Source: Dactylosporangium aurantiacum
GTDB taxonomy: Bacteria > Actinomycetota > Actinomycetes > Mycobacteriales > Micromonosporaceae
Direction of reading: 5' to 3'
Length of the DNA: 64,000 nt
Assembly: GCF_000716715.1 (NCBI RefSeq)
Contig: NZ_JNYJ01000011.1
Location: 124,001-188,000 of the forward strand
This document shows, piece after piece, positions 16,691 to 25,671 of the stretch. The notes under the pieces were generated by a model. The model made no database searches and was not told the origin of the DNA. It worked only from the letters and a program-made list of their open reading frames with translations. The translations under genes and the position numbers were made by a program. Within the stretch, counting starts at the first letter, position 1; the number at the start of each line of letters is the position of its first letter.

Positions 16691-18343
16691 ATGGCCGGGG
16701 CACACTCCCACGGCATGATCAAAGACCAGGCCGGCGCCGACCGCACCGTCCTCGCCGGGCTCGTCACGCTCGCCGCCGCCGTCTTCGCCGCCGCCGTGCG
16801 CCTCCGCCTGCCCGCCCTGCCGATGGGCGACGAGCCGCACTACCTGGCGCTCGCCCAGGCGATGGTCGAACACCACACGTTCGACCCGACCCCCGTCTAC
16901 GAGCACCGCGACTACTGGTCGTACTACCCGGCCGACATCGACGCGCACGTCGCCGTCGTCGACGGCCGCCCCGTGCCGTTCCACAACCTCGGCGCGCCGC
17001 TGCTGTTCGCGGTGCCGTTCCTGCTGTGGGGCCGCGCCGGCGCGCACCTCGTGACCCTCACCGCGGCCCTCCTCACCGTCGTGCACGTCTACCGCCTGCA
17101 ACGCGAGCACGGCATCCGCACCCCGTACGCGGGACTCACCACCGGGCTGCTCGTGCTCGGCTCACCGCTGTACGTGTACGCCTCGATGCTGTTCGTCGAG
17201 CCCCTCGGCATGCTGGCCCTCGTGTACGCCGCTCGGGTCCTGCTCACCGCCCGCCCCGCGGTGTGGCGGCTGGCCCTCGCCTCCGCCGGGATCGGCTACC
17301 TGCCGTGGGTGCACGGCCGGTACGCGATCTTCCCGGTGACCTTCGCGGTCCTGGCGGTGCTGTGCGTGCCCCGCTCCCGTGATGCTCGTGGTGCTGCTCC
17401 TGGTGCTCGTGGTGCTGCTCTTGGTGCTCGTGGTGCTGCTCTTGGTGCTCGTGGTGCTTTGATCGCGGCGCTGGTGCCGGTCGCCGTGCTCGCCACCGGT
17501 CTGGAGGCGTTCAACGCCGTCATGTACCACTCGCTGAGCCCCGCCCCCGGCAGCACCGACGCGCTCGGCGAGGGCCTGCTGCGCCAGTCACCGCTGCGCG
17601 GCCTGCTGTACCTCACCTTCGACGGCCGGTTCGGGCTGCTGCCCAACTTCCCGGTCCTGCTCCTGTCCGGCGCCGGCATCCTGCTGTGCGCCACCCGCGC
17701 CCACCGCCGCCTGAACCTCGTCCTGCTCGGCACGGCCGTCCCGTACGCGGTGCTCATCGCCACGTACCCGAACTGGCCCGGCGGCTTCTCCCCACCCGGC
17801 CGCCTGCTGTCGGTGACCGTGCCGCTGCTCGCCTACTACGCCGCCGCCCTCCTGCAACGCCTGCCGTCCTGGCCGCTGCTGGCAGCCGCCCAGCTGGCCG
17901 CGTTGTACGGGTACACGATGTCGCTGCTGTCGGACGCGTACCCGCTGGAACGGTTCCACTGGCTGGCAGACCCGCGCAACACGCCCCTGGACCGCATGGC
18001 CACACTGCTCGGCACCTCGGTCGACCGGCTGCCACCACTGGTGACGGCCGACAACCAGATCGACGGTGCGGCGGCCGTACGGTTCGCGGCGTGGGGGACC
18101 GCGACGGCGGCGGCGGTCGTGCTGCTGTGGCTGCGTGCTCGTCGCTCGCCTTCGGCGCCGGCGGGTGCCGGCCTGGGCGCTCGCGAGCCGGCGTCCTTCA
18201 GGGGTCTTGGGCCGGCATCGTCGGGGGGTCGCGAGCGGACGTCCGGGACGGGTGCGGGCGACTCGCCGGCGGCGGTGTCCCACGATGATCGCCGTCCGGA
18301 AGCCGCGTCGGCGGGGCGAAGTGCAGGGCAGGAGGCAGGTTAG
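16691..18343 (+). CDS. Polytopic GT-C (GT39-like) membrane protein
   Basis: 550 residues with about ten membrane helices. Just after the first helix is MGDEPHYLALAQAMVEHHTFD: the D47-E48 pair in a loop outside the membrane is the catalytic-type motif of GT39/GT-C transferases that use polyprenyl-phosphate sugars. Further conserved-looking segments are FHNLGAPLLFAVPFLLWGRAG and YPNWPGGFSPPGRLLSVTVP. A loop near residues 231-256 has 21-base tandem copies (GARGAAL). The C-terminal 70 residues are soluble and disordered. It probably transfers a sugar to an envelope polymer or protein (inference). Start ATG 16691 is used; ATG 16715 is also possible. Divergent from the two-component operon. Confidence 0.78.
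   Translation: MAGAHSHGMIKDQAGADRTVLAGLVTLAAAVFAAAVRLRLPALPMGDEPHYLALAQAMVEHHTFDPTPVYEHRDYWSYYPADIDAHVAVVDGRPVPFHNLGAPLLFAVPFLLWGRAGAHLVTLTAALLTVVHVYRLQREHGIRTPYAGLTTGLLVLGSPLYVYASMLFVEPLGMLALVYAARVLLTARPAVWRLALASAGIGYLPWVHGRYAIFPVTFAVLAVLCVPRSRDARGAAPGARGAALGARGAALGARGALIAALVPVAVLATGLEAFNAVMYHSLSPAPGSTDALGEGLLRQSPLRGLLYLTFDGRFGLLPNFPVLLLSGAGILLCATRAHRRLNLVLLGTAVPYAVLIATYPNWPGGFSPPGRLLSVTVPLLAYYAAALLQRLPSWPLLAAAQLAALYGYTMSLLSDAYPLERFHWLADPRNTPLDRMATLLGTSVDRLPPLVTADNQIDGAAAVRFAAWGTATAAAVVLLWLRARRSPSAPAGAGLGAREPASFRGLGPASSGGRERTSGTGAGDSPAAVSHDDRRPEAASAGRSAGQEAG
17381..17459 (+). repeat. 21-base in-frame tandem repeat
   Basis: About 3.7 copies of GGTGCTCGTGGTGCTGCTCTT, encoding GARGAAL, inside a loop of the GT39-like protein. 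T-ending codons are common here and rare in the rest of the gene, so the block looks recently expanded. Confidence 0.8.
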
Positions 18344-18936
18344 ACTACGGGTGGTGATGGCTTCGAACATCAATTTCCTACGGTGTACTACGGTCAGGTA
18401 GAGCAGCCGACACCTCGCCGGGTCGCCTCCTGGACTCTCCGATCCGCGAGCGCGCGGGTTCCTGTTCTCCGGTGCCGGGGCGGCGCCGCTGGGGTACCGC
18501 CTTCGGCCGACAGCGGTCCGCTGGTCCGTCGAGTCCGCGGGCCACTGCCGCGGCGCTGTCGGGTCGCAGTGGTCGCTGCGGCGGGCGGCCGTCGGGCCGC
18601 CGTCGGGTCAGTGCCGCGGTGCCGTCGGGGCACCGTCACGGGCGATGTCGCGCCGCTGTGGCGGGCGCGATCGGGCCGCTGCCGTGGGCGCCGTACGGCC
18701 GCGGTCGCGTCGCCGCCGTGGTGCCGCTGGCCGCCGCCGTGGTGCCGCTGGCCGCCGCCGTGGTGCCGCTGGCCGCCGTGGTGGTGCCGCTGGCCGCCGC
18801 CGTGGTGCCGCTGGCCGCCGTGGCGGTGCCGCGGTGTCGCGGTGTCGCGGTGTCGTCGGGTCGCTGGCGGGCCGGTGGCTGGGCGGGCCGTGGTGCGGTG
18901 GCGGCGGAGGGGGTTCTGGCGCGGTACCGTCGCGCT
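18344..18936. other. 593-base interval without a supported gene
   Basis: Starts with a slightly AT-richer stretch (18340-18410) and then runs into GC-only low-complexity DNA with a 21-base tandem repeat. A frame continuous with the LuxR gene crosses it, but its product is compositionally biased and resembles nothing. A TACCGT box at 18925-18930 lies 7 bases before the LuxR GTG and could drive a leaderless transcript. Confidence 0.5.
18714..18826. repeat. GTGGTGCCGCTGGCCGCCGCC tandem repeat
   Basis: Five copies of a 21-base unit (one shortened to 18), upstream of the LuxR regulator gene. It is probably noncoding. Confidence 0.7.
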
Positions 18937-21759
18937 GTGACGGACCTGCTCGAACGCGATCCGCTGCTCGACGACCTCGCCGCGGTGCTGGACGGGGCGA
19001 GGACGGCGGGGCGTGTGGTGCTCGTGGCGGGGGAAGCCGGGATCGGCAAGTCGGCGCTCGTGCGGCGGTTCAGCGAGCGGCACGGCAAGCGGGCGCGGTT
19101 TCTGTTCGGGGCGTGCGACCCGTTGCTGACCCCGCGGGCGCTCGGGCCGCTGCACGACGTCGGCCGGCGCACCGGGGGCGCGCTCGCGCAGCTGCTCGCG
19201 GCCGGAGGGCAGCGGGAGCAGCTGTTCGCGGCGCTGCTGGACGAGTTGGAGCGCAGTGACCGTACGCCGGTCGTTGTCGTGGAGGACGCGCACTGGGCCG
19301 ACGAGGCGACGCTGGACCTGCTGGTGTTCCTCGGGCGGCGGATCGCGCAGACGAAGGCGCTGCTGGTGGTCACGTACCGCGACGACGAGCTGGCCACGGA
19401 TCATCCACTGAGGACGGTCATCGGGCTGTTGCCGGCGCATGCGGTGCGGCGGGTCCGGCCGGAGCCGTTGTCGGAGCGGGCGGTGGCTGAGCTGGCCCGG
19501 CGGGCGGGGCGGGCGGCGGGCGGGTTGCGGGCGTTGACCGGCGGGAATCCGTTGCTCGTCACCGAGGTCCTGGCGGCTGGGTTCTCCAGCGGAGGCGACA
19601 GCGGAGGCGACAGTGGAGGCGACAGTGGAGGCGACGGCGAGGGCGGCGGCGGAGGCGACGGCGGAGACTACCGCGACGACGAAAGTCCGACTCGCGGCGA
19701 TTTAGGTAATTTGTCCGAAAGTGGTCGACCCGGCGAGCACGGCGGGGTGCCCGTGACCGTCCGGGACCTGGTGATGGCGCGCCTGGCTGGGCTTTCGCCC
19801 GGTGCGCGGGACGTCGTGCGGCTCGTCGCGGTCGTGCCGACGTCGACCGAGTTGTGGCTGCTGGACGGTGCGGCGCCGGAGGCGGTCGAGGCGGCCATGG
19901 CCGCCGGGCTGCTCGTCGCGGGTGACGGAACCGTCAGGTTCCGGCACGAGCTGCTGCGGCGCGCCGTCGTCGACGAGTTGTCCGCCATGGCCCGCCGGGA
20001 CCTCAACCGGCGCATCCTGCGGATCCTGACCGCGGCAGAGCACCGGCCGGCCGACGCCCGGCCCGCAACCATGGCCGCGGTCCGGGCAAGCGCCCAGCGC
20101 GTCGACGTCGCTCGCATCGTGCACCACGCGCGCGAGGCCGGTGACACCGCCGCCGTGCTCCGGTACGCGCCCGAGGCCGCCCGGCAGGCCGCCGCCGTCG
20201 CCGCGCACCGGGAGGCGGTCGAGCACTACCGGGCCGTCCTGCCGCTCGCCGCGGGCATCCCCGACCGGGCGGAGCTGCTCGAGGGGTACTCCGCCGAGTG
20301 CTACCTGTCGGGCCTGTCCGCCGAGGCCGTCGCCGCCGGGCGGGAGGCCCTCGCGTCGCGGGAGGCGGCCGGGGACGTCGAGCGGCTCGGTGACGGGCTG
20401 CGCAGGCTGTCGCGACTGTACTGGTGGGACGGGAACCGGCCCGAGGCGGAAGCGGCGGCGGCCCGGGCGGTCGCCGTCCTCGAGGAGCTGCCGGCGGGGC
20501 GGGCGCTCGCCATGGCGTACAGCAACCAGGCGCAGCTGGACATGCTCGGCAACCGGCTGCCGGCCGCCACCGCCTGGGCCGGCCGGGCGATCGGGCTCGC
20601 CCGGCGGCTCGGGGACCGGGAGACGCTCAGCCACGCACTGGCCAACATCGGCTCGGCGCGCCTGCTGGGCGGCGACGCCGGCGGCCGGGCGGACCTCGGG
20701 GAGGCGTTCGACGTCGCGGTCGCCGCGGGGCTGGAGGACGACGCGGCTCGGGCGTTGTGCAACCTCGCCACGATCGGCGCCGAGATGCGTGACCACCGGC
20801 ACGCCCGGGCGGACCTGGATCGGGCGTTGGCGTTCGTACGCGCACACGAGCTCTCCGGCTACGTCCAGCACGTCCTCGGGCACCGGGCCAGGATCCGGCT
20901 CGAGGAGGGCGACTGGCCCGGCGCGGAACGCGACGCCCTGGACGCGCTCGCCGAGCGGGTCGCCGGCGGCGCCAGGTACGTCGACGCCCTCGTGCCGCTC
21001 GGGCTGCTGCAGGCCCGGCGCGGCGACCCGGCCGCGGCGCGGACGCTGCGGGAGGCGGCCGAGCGCGGGTACGCCACCGCGGAGCTGCAGTGGACGGCGC
21101 AGGTCGCGGCGGCCAGGGCGGAGCACGCGTGGCTGCGGGGCGCCGACGCCGACATCGCCGCCGAGGCCGGGGCCCAGTACGAGCGGGCCGTGCGGGCCGG
21201 CCACCCCTGGTTCACCGGGGAGCTGGCGTTCTGGCTGCGGCAGGCCGGCGGGCCCGCGCCCGGGCCGGACGTGCTGGCGGTGATGGCCGAGCCGTACCGG
21301 CTGCTGCTCACCGGTGACTGGCGGGCCGCCGCGGCGGCGTGGCGGGCGCTCGGCTGCCCGTACCAGGAGGCGCTGGCGCTCGCGGGCGGCGACGGCGACG
21401 CGGGGCTGGCGGCGCTGGCGCTGCTGGACGGGCTCGGTGCGCGGCAGGCGGCGCAGCGGGTCCGGCGGCGGCTGCGGGCCGGCGGCAACCCGCGGATCCC
21501 GCGCGGGCCGACGAAGGCCACCGCCGCGAACCCGGCCGGCCTCACCGCCCGCCAGGTCGAGGTGCTCGGGCTGCTCGCCGAGGGGCTCACCGACGCCGAG
21601 ATCGCGGCGCGGCTGTCGCTGTCGGCGAAGACCGTCGGGCACCACGTGTCGGCGCTGCTGGCGAAGCTCGGCGCCGGTTCGCGGCACCAGGCGGCCGCGG
21701 CCGGGGTGCGGCTCGGGCTCGTACCGGGCAAAGATGGGGAGCCCAGGGGCCACAACTAG
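18937..21759 (+). CDS. LuxR-family ATPase regulator (LAL type)
   Basis: 940 residues from GTG 18937. N-terminal AAA/NACHT-like ATPase: Walker A GEAGIGKS (32-39), Walker B VVVVEDAHW (112-120) and an Arg-rich sensor region; then a long helical TPR-like region (about 390-850), and a C-terminal LuxR helix-turn-helix LTARQVEVLGLLAEGLTDAE...SLSAKTVGHHVSALLAKLG. Members are large ATP-dependent activators, often for secondary metabolism or sugar uptake. A Gly/Ser/Asp-rich block at about residues 218-270 begins with four 12-base copies (19588-19635, SGGD) and interrupts the ATPase-to-TPR transition. The methyltransferase gene 80 bases downstream may be in the same unit. Ligand unknown. Confidence 0.92.
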   Translation: MTDLLERDPLLDDLAAVLDGARTAGRVVLVAGEAGIGKSALVRRFSERHGKRARFLFGACDPLLTPRALGPLHDVGRRTGGALAQLLAAGGQREQLFAALLDELERSDRTPVVVVEDAHWADEATLDLLVFLGRRIAQTKALLVVTYRDDELATDHPLRTVIGLLPAHAVRRVRPEPLSERAVAELARRAGRAAGGLRALTGGNPLLVTEVLAAGFSSGGDSGGDSGGDSGGDGEGGGGGDGGDYRDDESPTRGDLGNLSESGRPGEHGGVPVTVRDLVMARLAGLSPGARDVVRLVAVVPTSTELWLLDGAAPEAVEAAMAAGLLVAGDGTVRFRHELLRRAVVDELSAMARRDLNRRILRILTAAEHRPADARPATMAAVRASAQRVDVARIVHHAREAGDTAAVLRYAPEAARQAAAVAAHREAVEHYRAVLPLAAGIPDRAELLEGYSAECYLSGLSAEAVAAGREALASREAAGDVERLGDGLRRLSRLYWWDGNRPEAEAAAARAVAVLEELPAGRALAMAYSNQAQLDMLGNRLPAATAWAGRAIGLARRLGDRETLSHALANIGSARLLGGDAGGRADLGEAFDVAVAAGLEDDAARALCNLATIGAEMRDHRHARADLDRALAFVRAHELSGYVQHVLGHRARIRLEEGDWPGAERDALDALAERVAGGARYVDALVPLGLLQARRGDPAAARTLREAAERGYATAELQWTAQVAAARAEHAWLRGADADIAAEAGAQYERAVRAGHPWFTGELAFWLRQAGGPAPGPDVLAVMAEPYRLLLTGDWRAAAAAWRALGCPYQEALALAGGDGDAGLAALALLDGLGARQAAQRVRRRLRAGGNPRIPRGPTKATAANPAGLTARQVEVLGLLAEGLTDAEIAARLSLSAKTVGHHVSALLAKLGAGSRHQAAAAGVRLGLVPGKDGEPRGHN

Positions 21760-21839
21760 GGACCGATCCCGATCCCCGCGCCCCTGACCAGGTCATACCT
21801 TGCGATCACAGCGAATTCGAGCGCGAGGGAAGGACCGTC

Positions 21840-22646
21840 ATGGACACCGTCACCGTCAAGCAACGCCAGCAGGCCGCGTGGGCCTCCGGCGACTACGCGG
21901 CCGTCGGCACGCGGCTGCTGCTCACCGCCGAGCTGCTCTGCGAGGCCGCGGACCTGCGCGCCGGCGAGCAGGTCCTCGACGTCGCCTGCGGCAACGGCAA
22001 CGCGAGCCTCGCCGCCGCCCGCCGGTTCTGCCAGGTCACCGGCGTCGACTACGTACCGGCGCTGCTGGAGCGCGCCCGCCGCCGCGCCGACGCCGAAGGG
22101 CTCGAGGTCACGTTCCAGGACGGTGACGCGGAGGCGTTGCCGTTCCCCGACGCGTCGTTCGACGCGGTGCTGTCCACGTGCGGCGCCATGTTCGCCCCGG
22201 ACCAGGAACGCACCGCCGCGGAGCTGCTGCGGGTGTGCCGGCCCGGCGGGCGGATCGGCATGGTCAACTGGACCCCGGACAGCTACGTCGCGGAGCTGTT
22301 CCGGGCCATCGGGCGGCAGGTGCCGCCGCCGCCCGGGCTGCGTCCGCCGGCGCAGTGGGGCGACGAGGGGCGGCTGCGGGAGCTGTTCGGCCCGGCCGTC
22401 GGGATCTCCGCGCCGCGGCGGGAGTTCCTGTGGCGGTTCCCGTCCGCCGCGCACCAGGCCGAGTTCTTCGCCACCTTCTACGGGCCGGTCACCAGGACCC
22501 TCGCCGCCCTCGACGAGGCGCGCGCCGCCGAGCTGAAGGCGGAGATGGCGGCGATCGCCGACCGGTTCAACGTCGCCGCCGACGGTACCCTCGTGCTGCG
22601 CATGGACTACGTGGAGGCGGTGATCCGCAAACCCGCCGGCGGGTGA
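21840..22646 (+). CDS. Class I SAM-dependent methyltransferase
   Basis: 268 residues from ATG 21840 with GGAAGGA upstream. Motif I is VLDVACGNGNASLAAA (about 43-58), the acidic residue after the second strand is in VTGVDYVPALL, motif II region is GDAEALPFPDASFDAVLSTCGAMF, and motif III is LLRVCRPGGRIGMVNWTP. It belongs to the UbiE/Methyltransf_11 type that modifies small molecules. The stop overlaps a possible small gene at 22643. Its location just after the LAL regulator suggests regulation by it (inference). Substrate unknown. Confidence 0.9.
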   Translation: MDTVTVKQRQQAAWASGDYAAVGTRLLLTAELLCEAADLRAGEQVLDVACGNGNASLAAARRFCQVTGVDYVPALLERARRRADAEGLEVTFQDGDAEALPFPDASFDAVLSTCGAMFAPDQERTAAELLRVCRPGGRIGMVNWTPDSYVAELFRAIGRQVPPPPGLRPPAQWGDEGRLRELFGPAVGISAPRREFLWRFPSAAHQAEFFATFYGPVTRTLAALDEARAAELKAEMAAIADRFNVAADGTLVLRMDYVEAVIRKPAGG

Positions 22647-22906
22647 CCGGCCGGGCCGGTGGCGGGCGGCGGCTGCGGTACCCGGCCGCGGGCGGCTGGG
22701 CGCGGGCCCGGGTCGTGCACGGCGAGCGGGCGAACACGTCGGCGAAGCGGCCGAGGTGCCGGGTCACGGTCGACTGCACCACCCGCCCCGGCGCGGGGCA
22801 CGCCGGGGTCGCGGGCCGGTCGCTGCCGCTGCCGCCGGTGCTGCTCGGCAGCGGCGGCTCCGTCGTCCGCAACGGTGTGCCGCGCCTGGCCGACGTTTGC
22901 CGCTGA
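22643..22906 (+). CDS. Small hypothetical protein coupled to methyltransferase
   Basis: 87 residues from GTG 22643, whose GTGA overlaps the methyltransferase stop. Nearly every codon ends in G or C in this frame and two TGAs end it cleanly, which favours a real gene; but the product (basic N-terminus, Gly/Pro-rich middle, LADVCR end) matches no family I know and has no signal or membrane segment. It could be an unselected frame in GC-rich DNA. Confidence 0.35.
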   Translation: MTGRAGGGRRLRYPAAGGWARARVVHGERANTSAKRPRCRVTVDCTTRPGAGHAGVAGRSLPLPPVLLGSGGSVVRNGVPRLADVCR

Positions 22907-22961
22907 CCGGCGGCCGCGCCGCTGACGGACGACGGCCGCGCCGGTGAGCGGCGGACGCCGC

Positions 22962-23783
22962 CTACTTGACGCCGACCGCGCCGTACATCGACACCTCGGC
23001 CGGTGACGGGTGGTCGGCGGTGACCGGCCGCCACTCGCTGATCGGCACGACGCCGGGCTCGACGAGCCGCACCCTGTCGAAGAAGCCCGCGAACGTGGCG
23101 CTGTCGCGCGGCCAGGCGTCCACGAGACCCTTCGCGAGCATCTGGTCGTACATGCCGGCGATGTGCGGCGGCACGAAGTCCTTCGTGGAGTTCGTCGCCA
23201 CCAGGTAGCTGCCCGCCGGGACCGCGTCCAGCAGGTCGTGCACGATCCTGCGGGCGTGAGCGTCGTCGCGGATGAAGTGCAACACCGCGTACAGCAGGAT
23301 CGCGACCGGCTCCCGCAGGTCGAGGGTGGCGGCCAGCTGCGGCGCGGCGAGGATCGCCGCCGGGTCGTTGAGGTCCGCGTCGATGTAGTTGGTCGCCCCC
23401 TCCGGGGAGCCGATCATGAGCGCCCGGGCGTGGGCGAGGACCATCGGGTCGTTGTCGACGTACACGACCCGGGCCTGCGGCGTGATCGCCTGCGCGACGT
23501 CGTGCGTGTTGTCCGGGGCGGGCAGGCCGGTGCCGATGTCCAGGAACTGCCGGATGCCCGCCTCGCCGGCGAGGAAGCGGATGGTGCGGTTGTGGAAGGC
23601 GCGGCCCTCCTGCGCGGCGGTGCGGATCGCCGGGTACGCCGCGGCGATCCGGTCGCCGGACTCGCGGTCGACCTGGAAATGGTCCTTGCCGCCGAGCCAG
23701 TAGTTCCACCGGCGGGCCGGGGACACGCTGCCGGCGTCCAGCCGCGGGTCCGGCTGGGGGTGGTCGAGGTCGCTCGTCGGCAC
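22962..23783 (-). CDS. DUF574 (SAV2177-type) SAM methyltransferase-like protein
   Basis: 273 residues. The family signature is ARRWNYWLGGKDHFQVDRE near residue 24 followed by NRTIRFLAGEAGIRQFLDIGTGLP, where the SAM-binding glycines sit, and ARVVYVDNDPMVLAHARAL for the ribose-binding acidic residue. The C-terminal half contains VAILLYAVLHFIRDD and SYLVATNSTKDFVPP. DUF574 proteins are abundant in actinomycetes, bind SAM in solved structures, and have no established substrate. It is divergent from the DUF2975 gene, so both share the promoter region at 23784-23935. Confidence 0.93.
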   Translation of the reverse strand: MPTSDLDHPQPDPRLDAGSVSPARRWNYWLGGKDHFQVDRESGDRIAAAYPAIRTAAQEGRAFHNRTIRFLAGEAGIRQFLDIGTGLPAPDNTHDVAQAITPQARVVYVDNDPMVLAHARALMIGSPEGATNYIDADLNDPAAILAAPQLAATLDLREPVAILLYAVLHFIRDDAHARRIVHDLLDAVPAGSYLVATNSTKDFVPPHIAGMYDQMLAKGLVDAWPRDSATFAGFFDRVRLVEPGVVPISEWRPVTADHPSPAEVSMYGAVGVK

Positions 23784-23874
23784 GGGGAAAGCCTCCCGGC
23801 GTCGCAGGATCCGGTGGATGTACGGGCGCAGCGACGCCCATCGTAGCGGCCGCCCGCACCGCCCACGTCCCCGC

Positions 23875-23923
23875 TTGACACGGCGCCGCTTCTTATCGAT
23901 TATCGGTATATCGAAATTCGATA
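23875..23923 (+). promoter_or_regulatory. SigA-type promoter with TATCGA operator
   Basis: A perfect -35 TTGACA (23875-23880), 17-base spacer and -10-like GATTAT (23898-23903). Overlapping the -10 and the expected start of transcription are TATCGA half-sites at 23894, 23901 (TATCGG) and 23909, the last forming the perfect palindrome TATCGAAATTCGATA (23909-23923). Binding there would block transcription of the DUF2975-XRE pair. Confidence 0.75.
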
Positions 23924-23935
23924 AGGGGGGTTCGG

Positions 23936-24541
23936 ATGAAGCGGATGCTGGCCCGGCTGCGCCGCCGGGACTACCTGGCGGAGCTGCAGTCGCTGCTGTA
24001 CGTGGCGCTCGGCCTGGGCGCCGTCGTGGCGGTGGTGGAGGCGCGCGCCATGGCGGTGCGCGACCCGATCACGGTCACCGTCGGCGCCGGCGTGCGGATC
24101 GCGCCCGACGCGGTGACCGGGCTGCTGCCCGGCGCCCGGCTCGACCCGGGCAGCGACGTGCAGGTCCTCGTCGACCACCCCAGTGTGCCGCAGGTGGCCT
24201 GGCATGCCGTGCAGGTCGTGCCGTGGTACCTGCTGGCCGGGTTCACCCTGGCGATGCTGCTGCTCGTGGTGCGCGCCGCCCGCCGGGGCGACCCGTTCGC
24301 CGCCGCGAACGTGCGCCGGCTGCGCGTCCTGGGCTGGGTCGTGTTCCTCGGCAGTTTCGCCGCGTTCTACGCCGAGCTGTGGGCCGGCCTGGAGCTGTCG
24401 ATGACCGTCGTGACCGACCCGCCGAACACCGGCGCCCAGGTGCCGCTCGTCTGGTGCCTGTGCGGCCTCGGCTTCCTCGCCCTCGCCGAGATCATCAAGC
24501 GCGGCCGGGCGCTGCAGTCCGAGCTCGCCGGGGTCATCTGA
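23936..24541 (+). CDS. DUF2975 membrane protein
   Basis: 201 residues with four membrane helices (about 15-35, 95-115, 130-150, 165-185) and a short external loop after the first. The motif GDPFAAANVRRLRVLGW is typical of DUF2975. A GGGGGG purine tract lies just upstream of the ATG. Its stop overlaps the start of a small XRE/YozG-like regulator (TGATG), the standard partner of DUF2975 genes in many Gram-positives. The pair may sense a membrane condition and control transcription (inference). Expressed from the promoter/operator at 23875-23923. Confidence 0.88.
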   Translation: MKRMLARLRRRDYLAELQSLLYVALGLGAVVAVVEARAMAVRDPITVTVGAGVRIAPDAVTGLLPGARLDPGSDVQVLVDHPSVPQVAWHAVQVVPWYLLAGFTLAMLLLVVRAARRGDPFAAANVRRLRVLGWVVFLGSFAAFYAELWAGLELSMTVVTDPPNTGAQVPLVWCLCGLGFLALAEIIKRGRALQSELAGVI

Positions 24542-24792
24542 TGCCACCGGCCGACGACCACCGCGTCGACGTGCACATCGACCGGCTGCTCGCCGAGCGC
24601 GGCATGACGCTGACCGACCTCGCCGGCCGGGTCGGCATCACCCTGGCCAACCTCTCGGTGCTGAAGAACGGCCACGCCAGGGCCATCCGCTTCAGCACGC
24701 TGACCGCCCTGTGCGAGGCCCTCGACTGCCAGCCGGGGGACCTGTTCACCGTCACCGGCGCCGGTAACGATGCGTGTCTCGACGGTCGCTGA
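24541..24792 (+). CDS. YozG-like Cro/C1 (XRE) regulator
   Basis: 83 residues, essentially a single helix-turn-helix: RLLAERGMTLTDLAGRVGITLANLSVLKNGHARAIRFSTL (split by helices) and CEALDCQPGDLF. This matches the small YozG-like HTH proteins. Overlaps the DUF2975 stop by one base, so translation is coupled. It may bind the TATCGA sites upstream of its own operon (inference). Confidence 0.88.
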   Translation: MPPADDHRVDVHIDRLLAERGMTLTDLAGRVGITLANLSVLKNGHARAIRFSTLTALCEALDCQPGDLFTVTGAGNDACLDGR

Positions 24793-24865
24793 AGGTGATG
24801 GCGCTGGACGTGGTCGGGGGCGGCCGGGAGAATGAGGGGGCAGCGCCAACGGGGGGAGGCGGCGC

Positions 24866-25671
24866 ATGCCACGACCATATTTCTCTTTGGACGCACCCGA
24901 TCCGGGCTCCGGCGCGGTGGCGTCGTCCGAGTCGATCGACTGGACCGCACGGTTCGCCGCGGCCCGCGCCGAACGCCAGCGGTGGCGGGCGGAGCGGGCC
25001 CGCGCCCAGGCGGAGTTCGCGGCGGCCCGCCGGCACGGGCTCGTGGCACGGCACGCGGCGAAGCTCGCCCGGCTGCGCAACGCCAGGCTGCTGGCGGAGC
25101 TGACGCACGCCGCAGCCCACGCACCGGCGACGCCTGCGGCGGCGGGGGCCGCGGTGGCGGGGCCTGCGGCGGGGCCTGCGGGGCCTGCGGGGCTTGCGGC
25201 GGCGGCGGGGCCTGCGGGGCCTGCGGGGGCAGGGTCTGCGGGGGCTGCGGCGGTGGCAGCGGCGGCTGCTGGGCCTGCGGTGGCTGGGCCTGCGGTGGCT
25301 GGGCCTGCGGTGGCTGGGCCTGCGGTGGTGGCGGACCGGCCGGCGGCGGGGCGGTCCGCGACGGTGGTGCCCGCGGCGGCGGCCGTGTCGTTTGCGGGGC
25401 CTGCGGTGGCAAAGACTGTGGCGGGTCAGCCTGTGGCGGCTGCGTCGGGTCAGCCTGTGGCGGCTGCGTCGGTTGCGGGGGTTGCTCCGGCGGGCGCTGC
25501 GGCGGCACAACCGGCCGCAGCGGGGCCCGCGGCCGTCACGGAGCCTGCGACCGCGGCGGTTGCGGCCGCCGCGCCACCGCAGGTCGTCGCCGTCCGGCCA
25601 CACCGCCGACGGCCGCAGCGGTCAGACGGTGCGCTCCGGTGCCCCGTCCCGGGCGGGCGCGGTGCGGGTGA
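24866..25671 (+). CDS. Hypothetical Ala/Pro/Gly-rich protein, 3' end uncertain
   Basis: The ATG at 24866 starts a convincing N-terminus of about 85 residues (SIDWTARFAAARAERQRW then an Arg/Ala-rich helix, WRAERARAQAEFAAARRHG), likely a coiled coil. After about 25125 the sequence becomes repeats of Ala/Gly/Pro (AGPAV units of 15 bases at 25277-25324). The start frame has no stop before 27181, far inside antisense genes, which is implausible. A one-base deletion in the repeats would switch it into a frame that ends at TGA 25669-25671, overlapping the convergent gene by 50 bases; I use that end. No family recognised. Confidence 0.4.

Noticed and set aside
22667..22906. Extending the methyltransferase through its stop
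   Set aside because: The TGA at 22644-22646 is followed by a different frame, and the methyltransferase fold is complete before it.
24534..25508. Pro/Gln-rich frame on the minus strand
   Set aside because: It covers the real XRE gene and the coiled-coil N-terminus at 24866 on the other strand and is only a mirror of Ala/Gly-rich coding DNA.
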